Shown here piece after piece: positions 19,198 to 28,238 of a DNA stretch of 64,000 nucleotides (the stretch's first letter is position 1; every line of letters begins with the position of its first letter). Source of the stretch: an uncultured Sulfitobacter sp. Lineage in GTDB: Bacteria; Pseudomonadota; Alphaproteobacteria; Rhodobacterales; Rhodobacteraceae. The notes under the pieces were generated by a model. That model had not been told where the DNA came from, ran no database searches, and saw only the letters and a program-made list of their open reading frames with translations. The position numbers were made by a program, and so were the translations under genes. The stretch spans positions 930,001 to 994,000 of the forward strand of contig NZ_CANMQS010000001.1 of assembly GCF_947500075.1 (NCBI RefSeq), read 5' to 3'.

Positions 19198-19380
19198 ATA
19201 TGACTGACTGCTGCACCGCCGGTTTTTGTATTTTTTGTCGGACAAAGGTCAGTCGCTGGGGAAATCCGGCGCTGCCTGTCATGTCAGGCATGTGGCCGAC
19301 CGTGAACGCGCCCCACTATCCCCCAGGGCGCATCCTCTGCTCGACAGGTTGGGCAATGTGCCGTCCTGGCCGTTATCTGT
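19161..19380 (-). ncRNA. Candidate small RNA or attenuated mutL leader
   Basis: This gene-free stretch of about 220 bases is bounded by a promoter-like sequence (19387-19416) and a strong intrinsic terminator (19161-19197), both on the minus strand. Between them are two further hairpins, TGCGCCC/GGGCGCG and TGCCTG-ACATGA-CAGGCA. The only short reading frame (45 codons) lacks a ribosome binding site and runs through the terminator, so it is unlikely to be coding. I do not recognise it as 6S, SRP, RNase P or tmRNA. It could be an independent sRNA or the leader of mutL with a terminator. Confidence 0.4.
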
Positions 19381-19386
19381 TGAACC

Positions 19387-19416
19387 CGTATACACAGGGG
19401 ATGATTCGCAGGTCAA
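19387..19416 (-). promoter_or_regulatory. Sigma-70-like promoter driving the region upstream of mutL
   Basis: Minus strand -35 TTGACC (19411-19416), an 18-base spacer and -10 TATACG (19387-19392). The predicted start is near 19380. It is the best promoter match in the 408-bp gap between the sensor kinase stop and mutL. Confidence 0.5.
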
Positions 19417-19510
19417 AGGGAAAACGAATCGGTTGGGTGAAAAAGTGCGAATCGGGTGATTCTCTGGTGGATTGGGAGGCGATTTCCATCCTTCGGTCCA
19501 TCCGCGCGGA

Positions 19511-20455
19511 TCAGAACCGTATCTCGAATCGCGCGCCTGCCGGTTCCGGCACAAAGCGCACCTGCCCGCCGTGCGCACCCGCCAGCGCCTGCACAATGCT
19601 CAACCCCATTCCAGTGCCGCCTTCATCCCGTGTTGTGGTAAAAAACGGATCAAACAGCCGCGCCTGATCGCCCGCCGCCACACCGCGCCCGTTGTCGATC
19701 ACCGCCAACACATCCCGCTGCCAGACCAGCCTCAGCACATCCGCCCCATGGGTCACCGCGTTCTGCGCAAACTGGCGCAAAACGGCGCATAGATCGTCAT
19801 GGGGCATCGGCACTTCGCCATCCGCCTCAACCTCAATCCGCAAACCGTCCAACGCGGCCGCCGCCTCCGACAGCCGCGCCACCCCGCCCGAGCGCGCCAT
19901 GCCCGCCGCGGAATGCGCACGCAGATCATCCAGCAGATGCTCCATCCGGGCGGCGGCCTCAGCAATGGTCCGCGCAAGATCCACCCGGTCCTGCGCGCTG
20001 CCCGCGTCCTGCAACAACTCTGCCGCTCCGGCGATGGCTGTCAGCGGGGATTTCAACTCATGGGTGACATGGCCCGCATAGGCGCGCAGACTGTCGGCGC
20101 GGTTGTGCAAGGTGGTGCCCATGTCAATCACGCTCTGCCCCAGTTCGGAGAACTCCGGCGTGCCGAAATGCGCAGGCAGCGGCGCATCCATCCGCCCCGC
20201 CTTGACCGCCCGCGCATGGGCGGTCAGCGCATAGACCGGCCTGAGCACAAGCCGCCACAACAAAAACCCAAGGATCGCCGTCGCCACCACCGCGGTCCAG
20301 CCAATCAGCCACGACGTCTCCGCCCAGCCCAGCACATTGCCCGCCACCCGGAAATACGCGATGCCCACCAGCGGCACGCCCAGCACACCGGCCAGCGTCC
20401 CGCCCACGACCAACGCCAAGGGCGGGCGCCATTTGCGCCTCACGCGGGGCTGCAT
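19511..20455 (-). CDS. Membrane sensor histidine kinase (CreC-like)
   Basis: A 314-residue kinase with two transmembrane helices (about 12-36 and 49-70), almost no periplasmic loop, a HAMP-like linker (70-122), a dimerisation domain with His132 in HVTHELKSPLTAIAG, and an ATPase domain with QFAQNAVTH, VIDNGRG and GGTGMGLSI. It is shorter than CreC and lacks its periplasmic sensor, so it may sense a membrane partner. It is last in an operon with an OmpR-type regulator (16-base overlap) and a DUF4173 membrane protein, which may be the target or the sensor. Confidence 0.87.
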   Translation of the reverse strand: MQPRVRRKWRPPLALVVGGTLAGVLGVPLVGIAYFRVAGNVLGWAETSWLIGWTAVVATAILGFLLWRLVLRPVYALTAHARAVKAGRMDAPLPAHFGTPEFSELGQSVIDMGTTLHNRADSLRAYAGHVTHELKSPLTAIAGAAELLQDAGSAQDRVDLARTIAEAAARMEHLLDDLRAHSAAGMARSGGVARLSEAAAALDGLRIEVEADGEVPMPHDDLCAVLRQFAQNAVTHGADVLRLVWQRDVLAVIDNGRGVAAGDQARLFDPFFTTTRDEGGTGMGLSIVQALAGAHGGQVRFVPEPAGARFEIRF

Positions 20456-21126
20456 GGCCCCATCCGGATGCCCACGCCATGCACCGTCTCAATGGCCTGC
20501 GCGCATCCCGCCTCTGCCAGCTTGGCGCGCAGGTTGCGCAGATGGCTGTCCAGCGTCCGGTCCGACACATCCATGCCCACGCCGTAAACCGCATCCACCA
20601 GCGCAGGCCGCGCGATCACCTGATCGGGCCGCGCCATCAGCTGCGCCAGTATCCCCATCTCCCGCGCGGTCAGCGGCACGGAGGTCTCCGCCACCAGACA
20701 GGCATGCCTTGCCGCATCAAGACGCAGCACCCCGCGCGTCTGCACGCCCAAAGCCGCCTGCGGCATCCCGCGTTTCAGGATCGCCTTGATCCGTGCCACC
20801 AATTCGCGGGGGGAGAACGGCTTGGTCACATAATCATCGCCGCCCAGTTCAAACCCCAGCACCCGGTCAATCTCATCATCGCGGGCGGTCAGAAACAGCA
20901 CCGGCGTCTGGTCACTGGCCCTGAGCGCCCGGCACACCTCCAGCCCGTCCCGCGCAGGCAGGCCAATGTCCAGAATGACCAGATCGAACCGGCCAGAGCG
21001 GGCCTTGCTCAACCCCTCCTCGCCGTCACCCGCTTCTTCCACGTCCATCCCCGCCTGCCGCAAGGCGATGCGCAGCACCGACCGGATCTGCGGGTCGTCA
21101 TCAACAATCAGAATATGCGGCACCAT
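20440..21126 (-). CDS. OmpR-family response regulator (CreB-like)
   Basis: A 228-residue regulator. Receiver domain 1-120 with Asp9-Asp11, phosphoacceptor Asp53 (VILDIGLPARDG) and Lys in DYVTKPFSP; winged-helix DNA-binding domain about 130-225 with SDRTLDSHLRNLRAKL and ETVHGVGIRM. Its ATG overlaps the stop of the upstream DUF4173 gene by one base (TGATG), and its 3' end overlaps the kinase start. The operon order resembles creBC-type loci with an associated membrane protein; the regulon is unknown. Confidence 0.9.
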   Translation of the reverse strand: MVPHILIVDDDPQIRSVLRIALRQAGMDVEEAGDGEEGLSKARSGRFDLVILDIGLPARDGLEVCRALRASDQTPVLFLTARDDEIDRVLGFELGGDDYVTKPFSPRELVARIKAILKRGMPQAALGVQTRGVLRLDAARHACLVAETSVPLTAREMGILAQLMARPDQVIARPALVDAVYGVGMDVSDRTLDSHLRNLRAKLAEAGCAQAIETVHGVGIRMGPCSPA

Positions 21127-22616
21127 CAGAAGTTCCCGGTCTGGATGGCGTTCAGGCTATTTCGCGCGCGCCAATTGCGAAAGCCCCATTCGCGCCAGTC
21201 CTGCGGCAGATCGGCGGCGGCAGGCCATCGGCACAGCGTCGTCTCCCGCTGGGCATCATAGGCCGCAATCACCGGCTGCGCGCCGTCGCCCAGACGGCAC
21301 AGGTAAAACGTATCGCGTTTCACATCATGGCTCAGGTTGTATTGCGCAATCGCCGCATCAAAGCTCACCCACGCACAAAGGTACAGCACCCCGGCCCCCA
21401 GCGCGCTGAGCCGCACCAGCAGCCAACGGTTGCCAAACCCTGCGCAGACCTGCCACAGGATCATCACCAGCCCCACGGCCACAAGCCCCATCCAGATCGC
21501 CGCCGCCAACCGCAGCCGCGTCAGCCCGTAGACCTCCACATAGAGCGACAGCCGCACCTCGGAACTGATCACCAGTGCCACATTCTGCGCGACCCAAAGC
21601 ACCAGCAGCGCTTTCAGTACCGCACTGCCGGCGATCCAGCGCTGACACATCAGGGCAAATCCCCCCGCCAGCAGCGCTGTGATCACCAGCGGATAGGCCC
21701 CCCGGTGGGCGTATTCGGCATAGGTGATCCCCGCAGGCAGGCCCACACCGCCATAGAGATAGACCATGTCCATCAGCGTCTGCACCGCGAAGACCGCGTT
21801 GAACAGAACCAGCGCCCGCGCCGTCGACAGGGAATTGATCAACCCGATCTGAGCGGGTCCCTGTTTGACAGACCGTGCCGCAGCCTCAGCGCGCAACTGC
21901 TCTCGCATCCTTGGTGCAGACAGCGCGGCCCAGACCACGGGGATCAGCAACAGCCAGAACACCATCCGGTCGCCATCCGGCAGGTCGGGATCAACCTGTG
22001 AAAGCCGCGCAACCCAGGCACCCGCCACCGGGTTCGCCGCCATCAGAAGCAGCACGAAAAACCCACCAAGCCCCAATGGAACGGCCCACCCGCGCAACAG
22101 GCCCATAACGTCCGGCTCCAGATCACCGACGTTGCAACGCCCAACGACGCCGCGCAGATCCCGCGCGCCTTGCCGCATCCCCAAGGGCCAAACCCACAGG
22201 GCCGCCGCACCCAATGCGCGGGCGCGCACCCCGGCAATGGTGGCCAGCACCAGCGAAATCCCGACAAAGGCAATCAACAGAGACAGGGGCTGCACCAGCT
22301 CAACCAGCGGCATCACCGCCAGAAACGTGCCTCCCAGCACCCGCGCGCCCTGCCGCCGGCTCAACCCGCCGGGCTTCAGCGCCACCGCCCCCAGCACCAA
22401 GGCTGCACAAAACACCGCCAGCGACACCCCCGGCATTACCTGCCAGACCAGCACATCCCCCAGCACCATCAGCATCACCAGCAACAGCAGTTGCGGCGGC
22501 ATCTTTCGGGCCTCTGACGGCTGTCTCGGGCGCCCGCCGGTCGCGGCCTCCCCGCTCAACCACCAGCCGTCCTGTTGCACGGACGGGGGAACCCCCCGGA
22601 TCAATGTCGTCTTCAT
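21126..22616 (-). CDS. DUF4173 family membrane protein
   Basis: A 496-residue polytopic membrane protein with about 12 hydrophobic segments. The DUF4173 (DUF4153-like) signature is LVLFNAVFAVQTLMDMVYL followed by GVGLPAGITYAEYAHRGAYP. The C-terminal 80 residues are soluble. The ATG at 22616 follows AGGAAGGTGC and is preferred to an upstream in-frame ATG. It is first in the operon with the response regulator and kinase. Its function is not established; the gene order suggests it is either controlled by the pair or part of its sensing. Confidence 0.85.
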   Translation of the reverse strand: MKTTLIRGVPPSVQQDGWWLSGEAATGGRPRQPSEARKMPPQLLLLVMLMVLGDVLVWQVMPGVSLAVFCAALVLGAVALKPGGLSRRQGARVLGGTFLAVMPLVELVQPLSLLIAFVGISLVLATIAGVRARALGAAALWVWPLGMRQGARDLRGVVGRCNVGDLEPDVMGLLRGWAVPLGLGGFFVLLLMAANPVAGAWVARLSQVDPDLPDGDRMVFWLLLIPVVWAALSAPRMREQLRAEAAARSVKQGPAQIGLINSLSTARALVLFNAVFAVQTLMDMVYLYGGVGLPAGITYAEYAHRGAYPLVITALLAGGFALMCQRWIAGSAVLKALLVLWVAQNVALVISSEVRLSLYVEVYGLTRLRLAAAIWMGLVAVGLVMILWQVCAGFGNRWLLVRLSALGAGVLYLCAWVSFDAAIAQYNLSHDVKRDTFYLCRLGDGAQPVIAAYDAQRETTLCRWPAAADLPQDWREWGFRNWRARNSLNAIQTGNF

Positions 22617-22705
22617 GCCTGCACCTTCCTGCGTTTGATTGCCCCCTGTCTGACAGGCCCGCGTGCAGGCCCGCCGGGGCAGATGTGCAGAAATCGTGCA
22701 GAAAC

Positions 22706-22738
22706 AAAAAAGGGGAGCAACGCAGGCGCCACTCCCCT
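22706..22738 (-). terminator. Terminator of the M16 peptidase operon
   Basis: Minus-strand stem AGGGGAG (22732-22738) and CTCCCCT (22711-22717) with a 14-base loop, followed by a run of T (plus-strand A5 at 22706-22710). It lies just after the stop codon of the second peptidase gene. Confidence 0.8.
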
Positions 22739-22760
22739 CAAAACGCAACGTCCAACCGGA

Positions 22761-24077
22761 TCAGTTTGCGGCGGTGCTTTCCACCCCTTCGGGCTGACCG
22801 ACGACGACGAAATGCAACCCATCGGGGTCAAGCAACTCTCCGGCCACCCGCGCAATATCCTCGGGCGTCACCGCCTCCACCCGCGCATTGCGTGTGGCGA
22901 TATAGTCAATCGGCAGATCAATCATCTGCATGCCCACCAGAATATTCGCAATCGGCCCATTGCCATCAAAGCGCAGCGGATAGGCACCGGTGATATAGGT
23001 CTTCGCCGCCTCGATCTCTGCATCGCTCAACCCCTCTGTCGCGGCTTTGCGCCATTCGTCCTTGATCACCGAAATCGCCTCCGCAATCCGGTCGTTGGAA
23101 GAACTGACCGAGCCCTGATAGGTCTCCGCCAGATCACGTGGGGCAAGGTAGGAGTACACGCCATAGGTCAGCCCGCGCTTCTCCCGCACCTCCTGCATCA
23201 GGCGGCTTTCGAACGATCCGCCGCCCAGAACATGGTTCAGGATCACAGCGGCAAAATAGTCGGGATCATCCTGCTTGATGCCGCCCTGCCCGAAAATCGC
23301 AACCGACTGCGGTGTGGCGAAATCAACGACGGTGATGCCGCCGGGAATGTCGACGTCAATGCGGTCTGGCATCTCCGCCCCGGTGGCAGGCAGATCGCCC
23401 AGCAGTTCATCCATCAGTGCGCCCAGCTCTTCCGGCGTGATGTCACCCACTGCGCCGATATAAACCCGGTCGCGGGCCAGCACCGCCTTGTGTGCGGCCA
23501 CCAGATCATCGCGGGTCAAGGCTTCCACGCTTGCCTGCGTGCCGTTCAGGGACGAACCATAGGGATGATCCCCGAACGCAATCTGGCGAAACGCTTCGCG
23601 GGCAATGTCATTGGGGTCCTTCAGATCTGACCGGATCCCCGACAGGACCTGCCCGCGCACCCGCTCAATGGCCTCAGGATCAAAGACCGGCTGGGTCAGC
23701 GCCGCTTTCAGCAACGCGATGGAGGCATCGCGGTTCTCAGTCAGGAACCGCGCAGACACGGACACCTCATCCACCGAAGCATCAAAAGACAGTGTCGTCG
23801 CCAACTCTTCCTGCGCGCGGATGAAATCCCGCGCGTCCATATCCGCAGCACCTTCTTCCAAAAGCGCCGTCATCAGGTTTATCGCCCCGCGTTTGCCCGG
23901 TGCATCCAGGGACGCCCCGCCGCGAAAACGGATTTCCACGGCGGCAAAGGGGATCGAGGGTTCCTCGACCAGCCATGCCGTCAACCCGCCGGGGCTGGTC
24001 ACTTCCTGAATATCCACATCCGCCCGGGCAGGCAGCGCCAGCATGACCGTCAGGACAAACGCAACAATCGCTCTCAT
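22761..24077 (-). CDS. M16 family peptidase-like protein without HxxEH (inactive subunit)
   Basis: A 438-residue exported protein with a signal peptide (about 1-19, ending ALPARA). It has the M16 two-lobe fold: RFRGGASLDAPGKRGAINLMTALLEEG in the first lobe and an inactive-domain pattern in the second. The zinc motif HxxEH is absent, its place being taken by GAINLMTALLEEG, so it should not bind zinc. It is translationally coupled (ATGA) to the active M16 gene before it. The pair resembles processing-peptidase heterodimers in which one subunit is catalytic and the other binds substrate. It acts in the periplasm; substrates are unknown. Confidence 0.88.
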   Translation of the reverse strand: MRAIVAFVLTVMLALPARADVDIQEVTSPGGLTAWLVEEPSIPFAAVEIRFRGGASLDAPGKRGAINLMTALLEEGAADMDARDFIRAQEELATTLSFDASVDEVSVSARFLTENRDASIALLKAALTQPVFDPEAIERVRGQVLSGIRSDLKDPNDIAREAFRQIAFGDHPYGSSLNGTQASVEALTRDDLVAAHKAVLARDRVYIGAVGDITPEELGALMDELLGDLPATGAEMPDRIDVDIPGGITVVDFATPQSVAIFGQGGIKQDDPDYFAAVILNHVLGGGSFESRLMQEVREKRGLTYGVYSYLAPRDLAETYQGSVSSSNDRIAEAISVIKDEWRKAATEGLSDAEIEAAKTYITGAYPLRFDGNGPIANILVGMQMIDLPIDYIATRNARVEAVTPEDIARVAGELLDPDGLHFVVVGQPEGVESTAAN

Positions 24078-25441
24078 TGGGGGGGCTCCTCTTTCATCAA
24101 CCAACCGGTCACGGATGTCTCCGGGTTGAACACCTTGCGCGCGGCGGCCATGATATCTTCTGCGGTCACCGCATCCAGAATGGCAGGCCAGGCCTGCACG
24201 TCTTCCACGCTCAGCCCGATCGACAGCGCGCGACCGTAGCGGTTGGCCACCCGCTCCGCATCGTCGCGGGCATAGATCTGCTCGGCCCGGATCTGGAGCT
24301 TGATGCGGTCCAGCTGCGCCGGGTCCACCCCTTCTTCAAGGAACGCCGCAATGGCCGCATCCATGGCGGCCTCGCCCTCTTCAAGGCTGACCCCGGCAGA
24401 AGGCACCATCACCACGTTGAACGTGGTGTCATCCAAGGTGCCGCCCCGGTAAAACGCCCCGGTGTAGGTCGCCAACTGCTCTTCAAACTGGAGCTTGTCC
24501 ACCAGATAAGACGTCTGCCCGCCCCCCAGCACCTGTGCCAGAAGGGTCAGCGCCGCCGCCTCTTCCTGCGCACCGGGGTCGCGTTCGGGTGCAAGATAGG
24601 ACCGGCTCACATAGGGCTGTGCGACCCGTGGGTCCCGAAACACCAACCGGCGCTCCGCCGTCTGCGGCGGCTCTTGCGAGCGCACGCGTTCGGGCAGTTC
24701 CGGATTGGCCGGGATCACGCCGTAATACGTCTCCGCCAGCCGCTTCACCTCTTCGGGTTCCACATCTCCCGATACGATCAGAATGGCGTTGTTGGGCGAA
24801 TAATAGGTCTCGTAAAACGACAGCGCATCGTCGAGGTCGAGCTGCTCCATCTCGTGGCGCCAGCCGATGATCGGCACGCCGTAGCGGTGGTTGAGGTATT
24901 GTGCCGCGTTCATCTGTTCGTTGAACAACGCGCCGGGGGAATTATCCGTGCGCTGGTTGCGCTCTTCCAGAATGACATCGCGTTCGGTGCGGATGTTGTC
25001 CGGCGTCAGACGGATGTTCTTCATCCGGTCGGATTCCATCTGCATCATCAACTCAAGCCGGTCCGCCGCGACGCGCTGAAAATAAGCGGTGTAATCATAG
25101 CTGGTGAACGCATTGTCCCGCCCGCCATTGGCGGCCACGGTGGCGGAAAACTCCCCCGCTTCCATCTTGTCGGTGGCCTTGAACAGCAAATGCTCCAGAA
25201 AATGCGCCACACCGGAGGAGCCGATTGGCTCATCCGCTGATCCCGCGCGGTACCAGACCATCTGTTGCACGGCAGGCGCACGGTGATCTTCGACCACCAC
25301 AACCTCCATGCCGTTCTCAAGGGTAAACGCGGTCACCGCTTCATTCCCGGTGGCGGTTTCAGCCGCCTGCGCGGCAAACGCAGGCAAAGCAAACGCCATC
25401 ACGGTGGCGATCAAAGGCAGTTTCTGTCTCAGACGGATCAT
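24074..25441 (-). CDS. M16 family zinc metallopeptidase (catalytic subunit)
   Basis: A 455-residue periplasmic peptidase. Signal peptide 1-26 (ending PAFAAQA). The inverted zinc motif HFLEH sits in SSGVAHFLEHLLFKAT near residue 80, and the third zinc ligand Glu lies about 76 residues later in the ERDVILEERNQR segment. The second M16 domain spans about 200-440. The ATG at 25441 has a GAGG box; 18 upstream codons are rejected. It is followed directly by the non-catalytic partner. Confidence 0.92.
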   Translation of the reverse strand: MIRLRQKLPLIATVMAFALPAFAAQAAETATGNEAVTAFTLENGMEVVVVEDHRAPAVQQMVWYRAGSADEPIGSSGVAHFLEHLLFKATDKMEAGEFSATVAANGGRDNAFTSYDYTAYFQRVAADRLELMMQMESDRMKNIRLTPDNIRTERDVILEERNQRTDNSPGALFNEQMNAAQYLNHRYGVPIIGWRHEMEQLDLDDALSFYETYYSPNNAILIVSGDVEPEEVKRLAETYYGVIPANPELPERVRSQEPPQTAERRLVFRDPRVAQPYVSRSYLAPERDPGAQEEAAALTLLAQVLGGGQTSYLVDKLQFEEQLATYTGAFYRGGTLDDTTFNVVMVPSAGVSLEEGEAAMDAAIAAFLEEGVDPAQLDRIKLQIRAEQIYARDDAERVANRYGRALSIGLSVEDVQAWPAILDAVTAEDIMAAARKVFNPETSVTGWLMKEEPPQ

Positions 25442-25565
25442 CAGGGTCCTCACGTGCTGCGGGTTGCGCAATACGTACGTGGGACGCCCCCACAATCAAG
25501 ACGCCCCGCGCAAAAGTGAGCGATCATGCCGCAGCGGCGGGCGGTCACCCGCTGCCCCATGCGGA

Positions 25566-26084
25566 TCAGAAGATGGGACGGCGCGGCTGAGGCGGCGCGG
25601 AAGGTGTGCGGGCACCTGCACCGCGCCAACGCAGCGCCTCTGCCTCAGCATCCAGCGCCTGACGGCGGTAGGCCTGATCGTAGCGGTCCACCGGCACCAG
25701 CCGGATCTGGGTAAAGCGCTGCTTGCGCTTGCGGAACTGCGCGTCCGCCTCTGCAAGGTCTGCGCGGATATTGGGGTTCACACCACTGCGGCTGACATGC
25801 TGCACCAAGGCGCCATCGCTGGCGGGAATCCCCGCATCCGGATTGTCCAGCCGCCCGCCAAAGGCCGCAGCCCCCTCTGCCAATGCCGACCGGTCGGTGA
25901 TGCTGGCCTCACCGGGTGTCGGCGTGGGCAGTTCGGAATAGCTCGCCGGCGCTTCCAGCGCCTTCACGGGCTGGATCATGAATTCGTCAGGTCCGCTGGA
26001 ATTCGTGCGCAGATCGCGCAGGCCGTTGTTCGCACAGGCTGAAACAGCCAGCGGGATCAGGATCAGAATGACGAGTGCGCGCAT
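25566..26084 (-). CDS. DUF3035 lipoprotein
   Basis: A 172-residue putative lipoprotein: hydrophobic N-terminus followed by the lipobox AVSAC (Cys at about 17). The DUF3035 pattern LRTNSSGPDEFMIQPVKALEAP lies near residue 25. The C-terminal third is rich in Arg/Gln and ends in a proline-rich tail. A GGAG box precedes the ATG. The gene lies between lspA, which encodes the peptidase that matures lipoproteins, and the M16 pair, an arrangement common in Rhodobacterales. Function unknown. Confidence 0.87.
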   Translation of the reverse strand: MRALVILILIPLAVSACANNGLRDLRTNSSGPDEFMIQPVKALEAPASYSELPTPTPGEASITDRSALAEGAAAFGGRLDNPDAGIPASDGALVQHVSRSGVNPNIRADLAEADAQFRKRKQRFTQIRLVPVDRYDQAYRRQALDAEAEALRWRGAGARTPSAPPQPRRPIF

Positions 26085-26134
26085 TGCGGTCTCCTTTGGT
26101 CTGCCCCTTCAATATCGCAGGCGGGCAGGCAATG

Positions 26135-26635
26135 TCACTGGCGTTTTTTGTCTTGCCCCTCAGACACGGCAGCCTTGCCATCCTCGGCAAAGAAAACCAA
26201 CCCGATCGCGCCTGCAAAAATGAAGATATCGGCAATGTTGAAGACAAAGGGATTGTTGATCCCGCAGCAGGACATATTCAGGAAATCAAGCACATAGCCA
26301 TAAAGCAGCCGGTCAAACACATTGGCCAGCGCACCGCCCACCAACAACCCCGCACAGATCAGCGCCAGCCGCGGCTGGGTTGAACGCCTGATCCAGATCA
26401 CCACGCCGACGCAGATCACCACCGCCAGCCCGATGAGGAACCAGCGGCTCGCCTCCGACCCATCGCCGAACAGGCCAAAGTTGATGCCCCGGTTTTCGCC
26501 GTAGCGAAAGTTCAGGATCGGCGGAAGCACGTCAATCGACCGGATGCGCGCCAACTCCCACATGTGGATGACGACATATTTGCTGACCTGATCGATCAGA
26601 AATGCCGCAAGGGCCGCAAGGGTCAGCGCGCGCAT
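26135..26635 (-). CDS. lspA: Lipoprotein signal peptidase LspA
   Basis: A 166-residue, four-helix inner-membrane aspartyl peptidase that removes the signal peptide from diacylglyceryl-prolipoproteins. Conserved segments are [10 protein letters not shown], the first catalytic Asp region [19 protein letters not shown] and the second in [14 protein letters not shown]. The start at 26635 lies two bases after the purH stop, so the two genes are co-transcribed. A lipoprotein gene follows. Confidence 0.95.
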   Translation of the reverse strand: MRALTLAALAAFLIDQVSKYVVIHMWELARIRSIDVLPPILNFRYGENRGINFGLFGDGSEASRWFLIGLAVVICVGVVIWIRRSTQPRLALICAGLLVGGALANVFDRLLYGYVLDFLNMSCCGINNPFVFNIADIFIFAGAIGLVFFAEDGKAAVSEGQDKKRQ

Positions 26636-26636
26636 A

Positions 26637-28223
26637 TCAGTGCCGGAAGTGGCGCATGTTGGTGAACACCATCGCCAGCCCCAACTCATCCGCGGCGGCA
26701 ATCACCTCATCGTCCCGCATCGACCCGCCGGGCTGGATGAGCGCGGTCGCCCCCGCTTCCGCCGCCGTGATCAACCCATCCGCAAAGGGGAAAAACGCAT
26801 CTGATGCCACAACCGACCCTTGGGTCAGCGGCGCGGACAGCCCCATCACGTCGGCCATATCCTGCGCCTTGCGCGCCGCGATCCGCGTGCTGTCCACCCG
26901 GCTCATCTGGCCCGCGCCCACACCCACGGTCGCGCCATCCTTCACATAGATGATCGCATTCGACTTCACATGTTTCGCCACCGTCCAGGCGAACTGCATA
27001 TCCGCCATCTCCTGCGCCGAGGGCTGGCGTTTGGTCACAACCTTCAGATCACCTGTGGCCACACGCCCCACATCCCGGTCCTGCACCAGCCAACCGCCCG
27101 ACACCTGCCGCACCGCCAGCCCTGCCGCCGTCGGATCGGCCAGCCCATCCGTGGTCAACAACCGCAACCGCTCTTTAAGCGCAAACACCGCACGCGCATC
27201 CGCGTCCGCACCGGGTGCAATCACCACTTCCGTGAAAATCCCCGAAATCGCCTCTGCCGTGGGTCCATCCAGCGGCTGGTTTACCGCGATGATCCCGCCA
27301 AAGGCTGACGTCCGGTCACAATCAAACGCCCGCTCATAGGCCGCCGCCAGACTGTCCGCCCGCGCCACCCCACAAGGGTTCGCGTGTTTGATGATCGCAC
27401 AAGCCGGGCCATCCTCTGGCCGGAACTCACTCACCAAAGCAAAGGCCGCATCCGTGTCGTTGATGTTGTTGTAGGACAACTCCTTGCCCTGATGCTGCGT
27501 GGCCGTGGCCAGCCCCGGCGCGCCAGAACCATCACTATAAAACGACGCCGCCTGATGCGGGTTCTCCCCGTACCGCAGGCTCTGCACCAGCGCACCACCA
27601 AACGTCCGCCGCCGGGGGGTGCCCTCAACCGCGCCCGCCATCCAGGTGCTCACTGCCATGTCATAGGCGCTGGTCCGGGCATAGGCCGTCTGCGCGAGCC
27701 TTTGCCGCAGCGCATAGCCCGTCTGCCCACCATGCGCATCCATCTCCGCAATGAACGGCGCGTAATCCTCCGTATCGACGATGACACTCACAAACCCGTG
27801 GTTCTTCGCCGCTGACCGGATCATCGCTGGCCCGCCAATGTCGATATTCTCGATCACTTCGGCATAGGCCGCCCCCTTCGCCACCGTCTCTTCAAACGGG
27901 TAGAGGTTCACCACCACCAGATCGATGCCCGCAATCCCGTGCGCGTCCATCGCCGCCACGTGATCGTCATTGTCGCGCAGCGCCAGCAACCCGCCATGCA
28001 CCGCCGGATGCAGCGTCTTCACGCGCCCGTCCATCATCTCAGGGAAACCCGTGATATCCGCCACATCCGCCACCTCAAGCCCCGCGTCCCGCAGCGCCTT
28101 CGCCGTGCCACCCGTAGACAACAACTCAACCCCATGCCGGGCTAGCGCCTGCCCCAGCTCAATCAAGCCGGTCTTGTCGGAAACAGAAAGAAGCGCGCGT
28201 TTGACGGGGGAAAGATCGGGCAT
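26637..28223 (-). CDS. purH: Bifunctional AICAR formyltransferase / IMP cyclohydrolase
   Basis: A 528-residue enzyme that performs the last two steps of IMP synthesis. The N-terminal MGS-like cyclohydrolase domain (about 1-200) includes [18 protein letters not shown] and [14 protein letters not shown]. The C-terminal formyltransferase domain has [20 protein letters not shown] and [10 protein letters not shown]. Full length for the family. The heparinase-like gene lies 15 bases upstream, so rsmB, the heparinase-like gene, purH and lspA may form one long transcript. Confidence 0.97.
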   Translation of the reverse strand: MPDLSPVKRALLSVSDKTGLIELGQALARHGVELLSTGGTAKALRDAGLEVADVADITGFPEMMDGRVKTLHPAVHGGLLALRDNDDHVAAMDAHGIAGIDLVVVNLYPFEETVAKGAAYAEVIENIDIGGPAMIRSAAKNHGFVSVIVDTEDYAPFIAEMDAHGGQTGYALRQRLAQTAYARTSAYDMAVSTWMAGAVEGTPRRRTFGGALVQSLRYGENPHQAASFYSDGSGAPGLATATQHQGKELSYNNINDTDAAFALVSEFRPEDGPACAIIKHANPCGVARADSLAAAYERAFDCDRTSAFGGIIAVNQPLDGPTAEAISGIFTEVVIAPGADADARAVFALKERLRLLTTDGLADPTAAGLAVRQVSGGWLVQDRDVGRVATGDLKVVTKRQPSAQEMADMQFAWTVAKHVKSNAIIYVKDGATVGVGAGQMSRVDSTRIAARKAQDMADVMGLSAPLTQGSVVASDAFFPFADGLITAAEAGATALIQPGGSMRDDEVIAAADELGLAMVFTNMRHFRH

Positions 28224-28238
28224 GTCACATCCTTGTGG

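Noticed and set aside
19161..19380. 6S RNA, SRP RNA, RNase P RNA or tmRNA
   Set aside because: None of the conserved sequence blocks of these RNAs could be identified, and there is no long closing stem between the ends.
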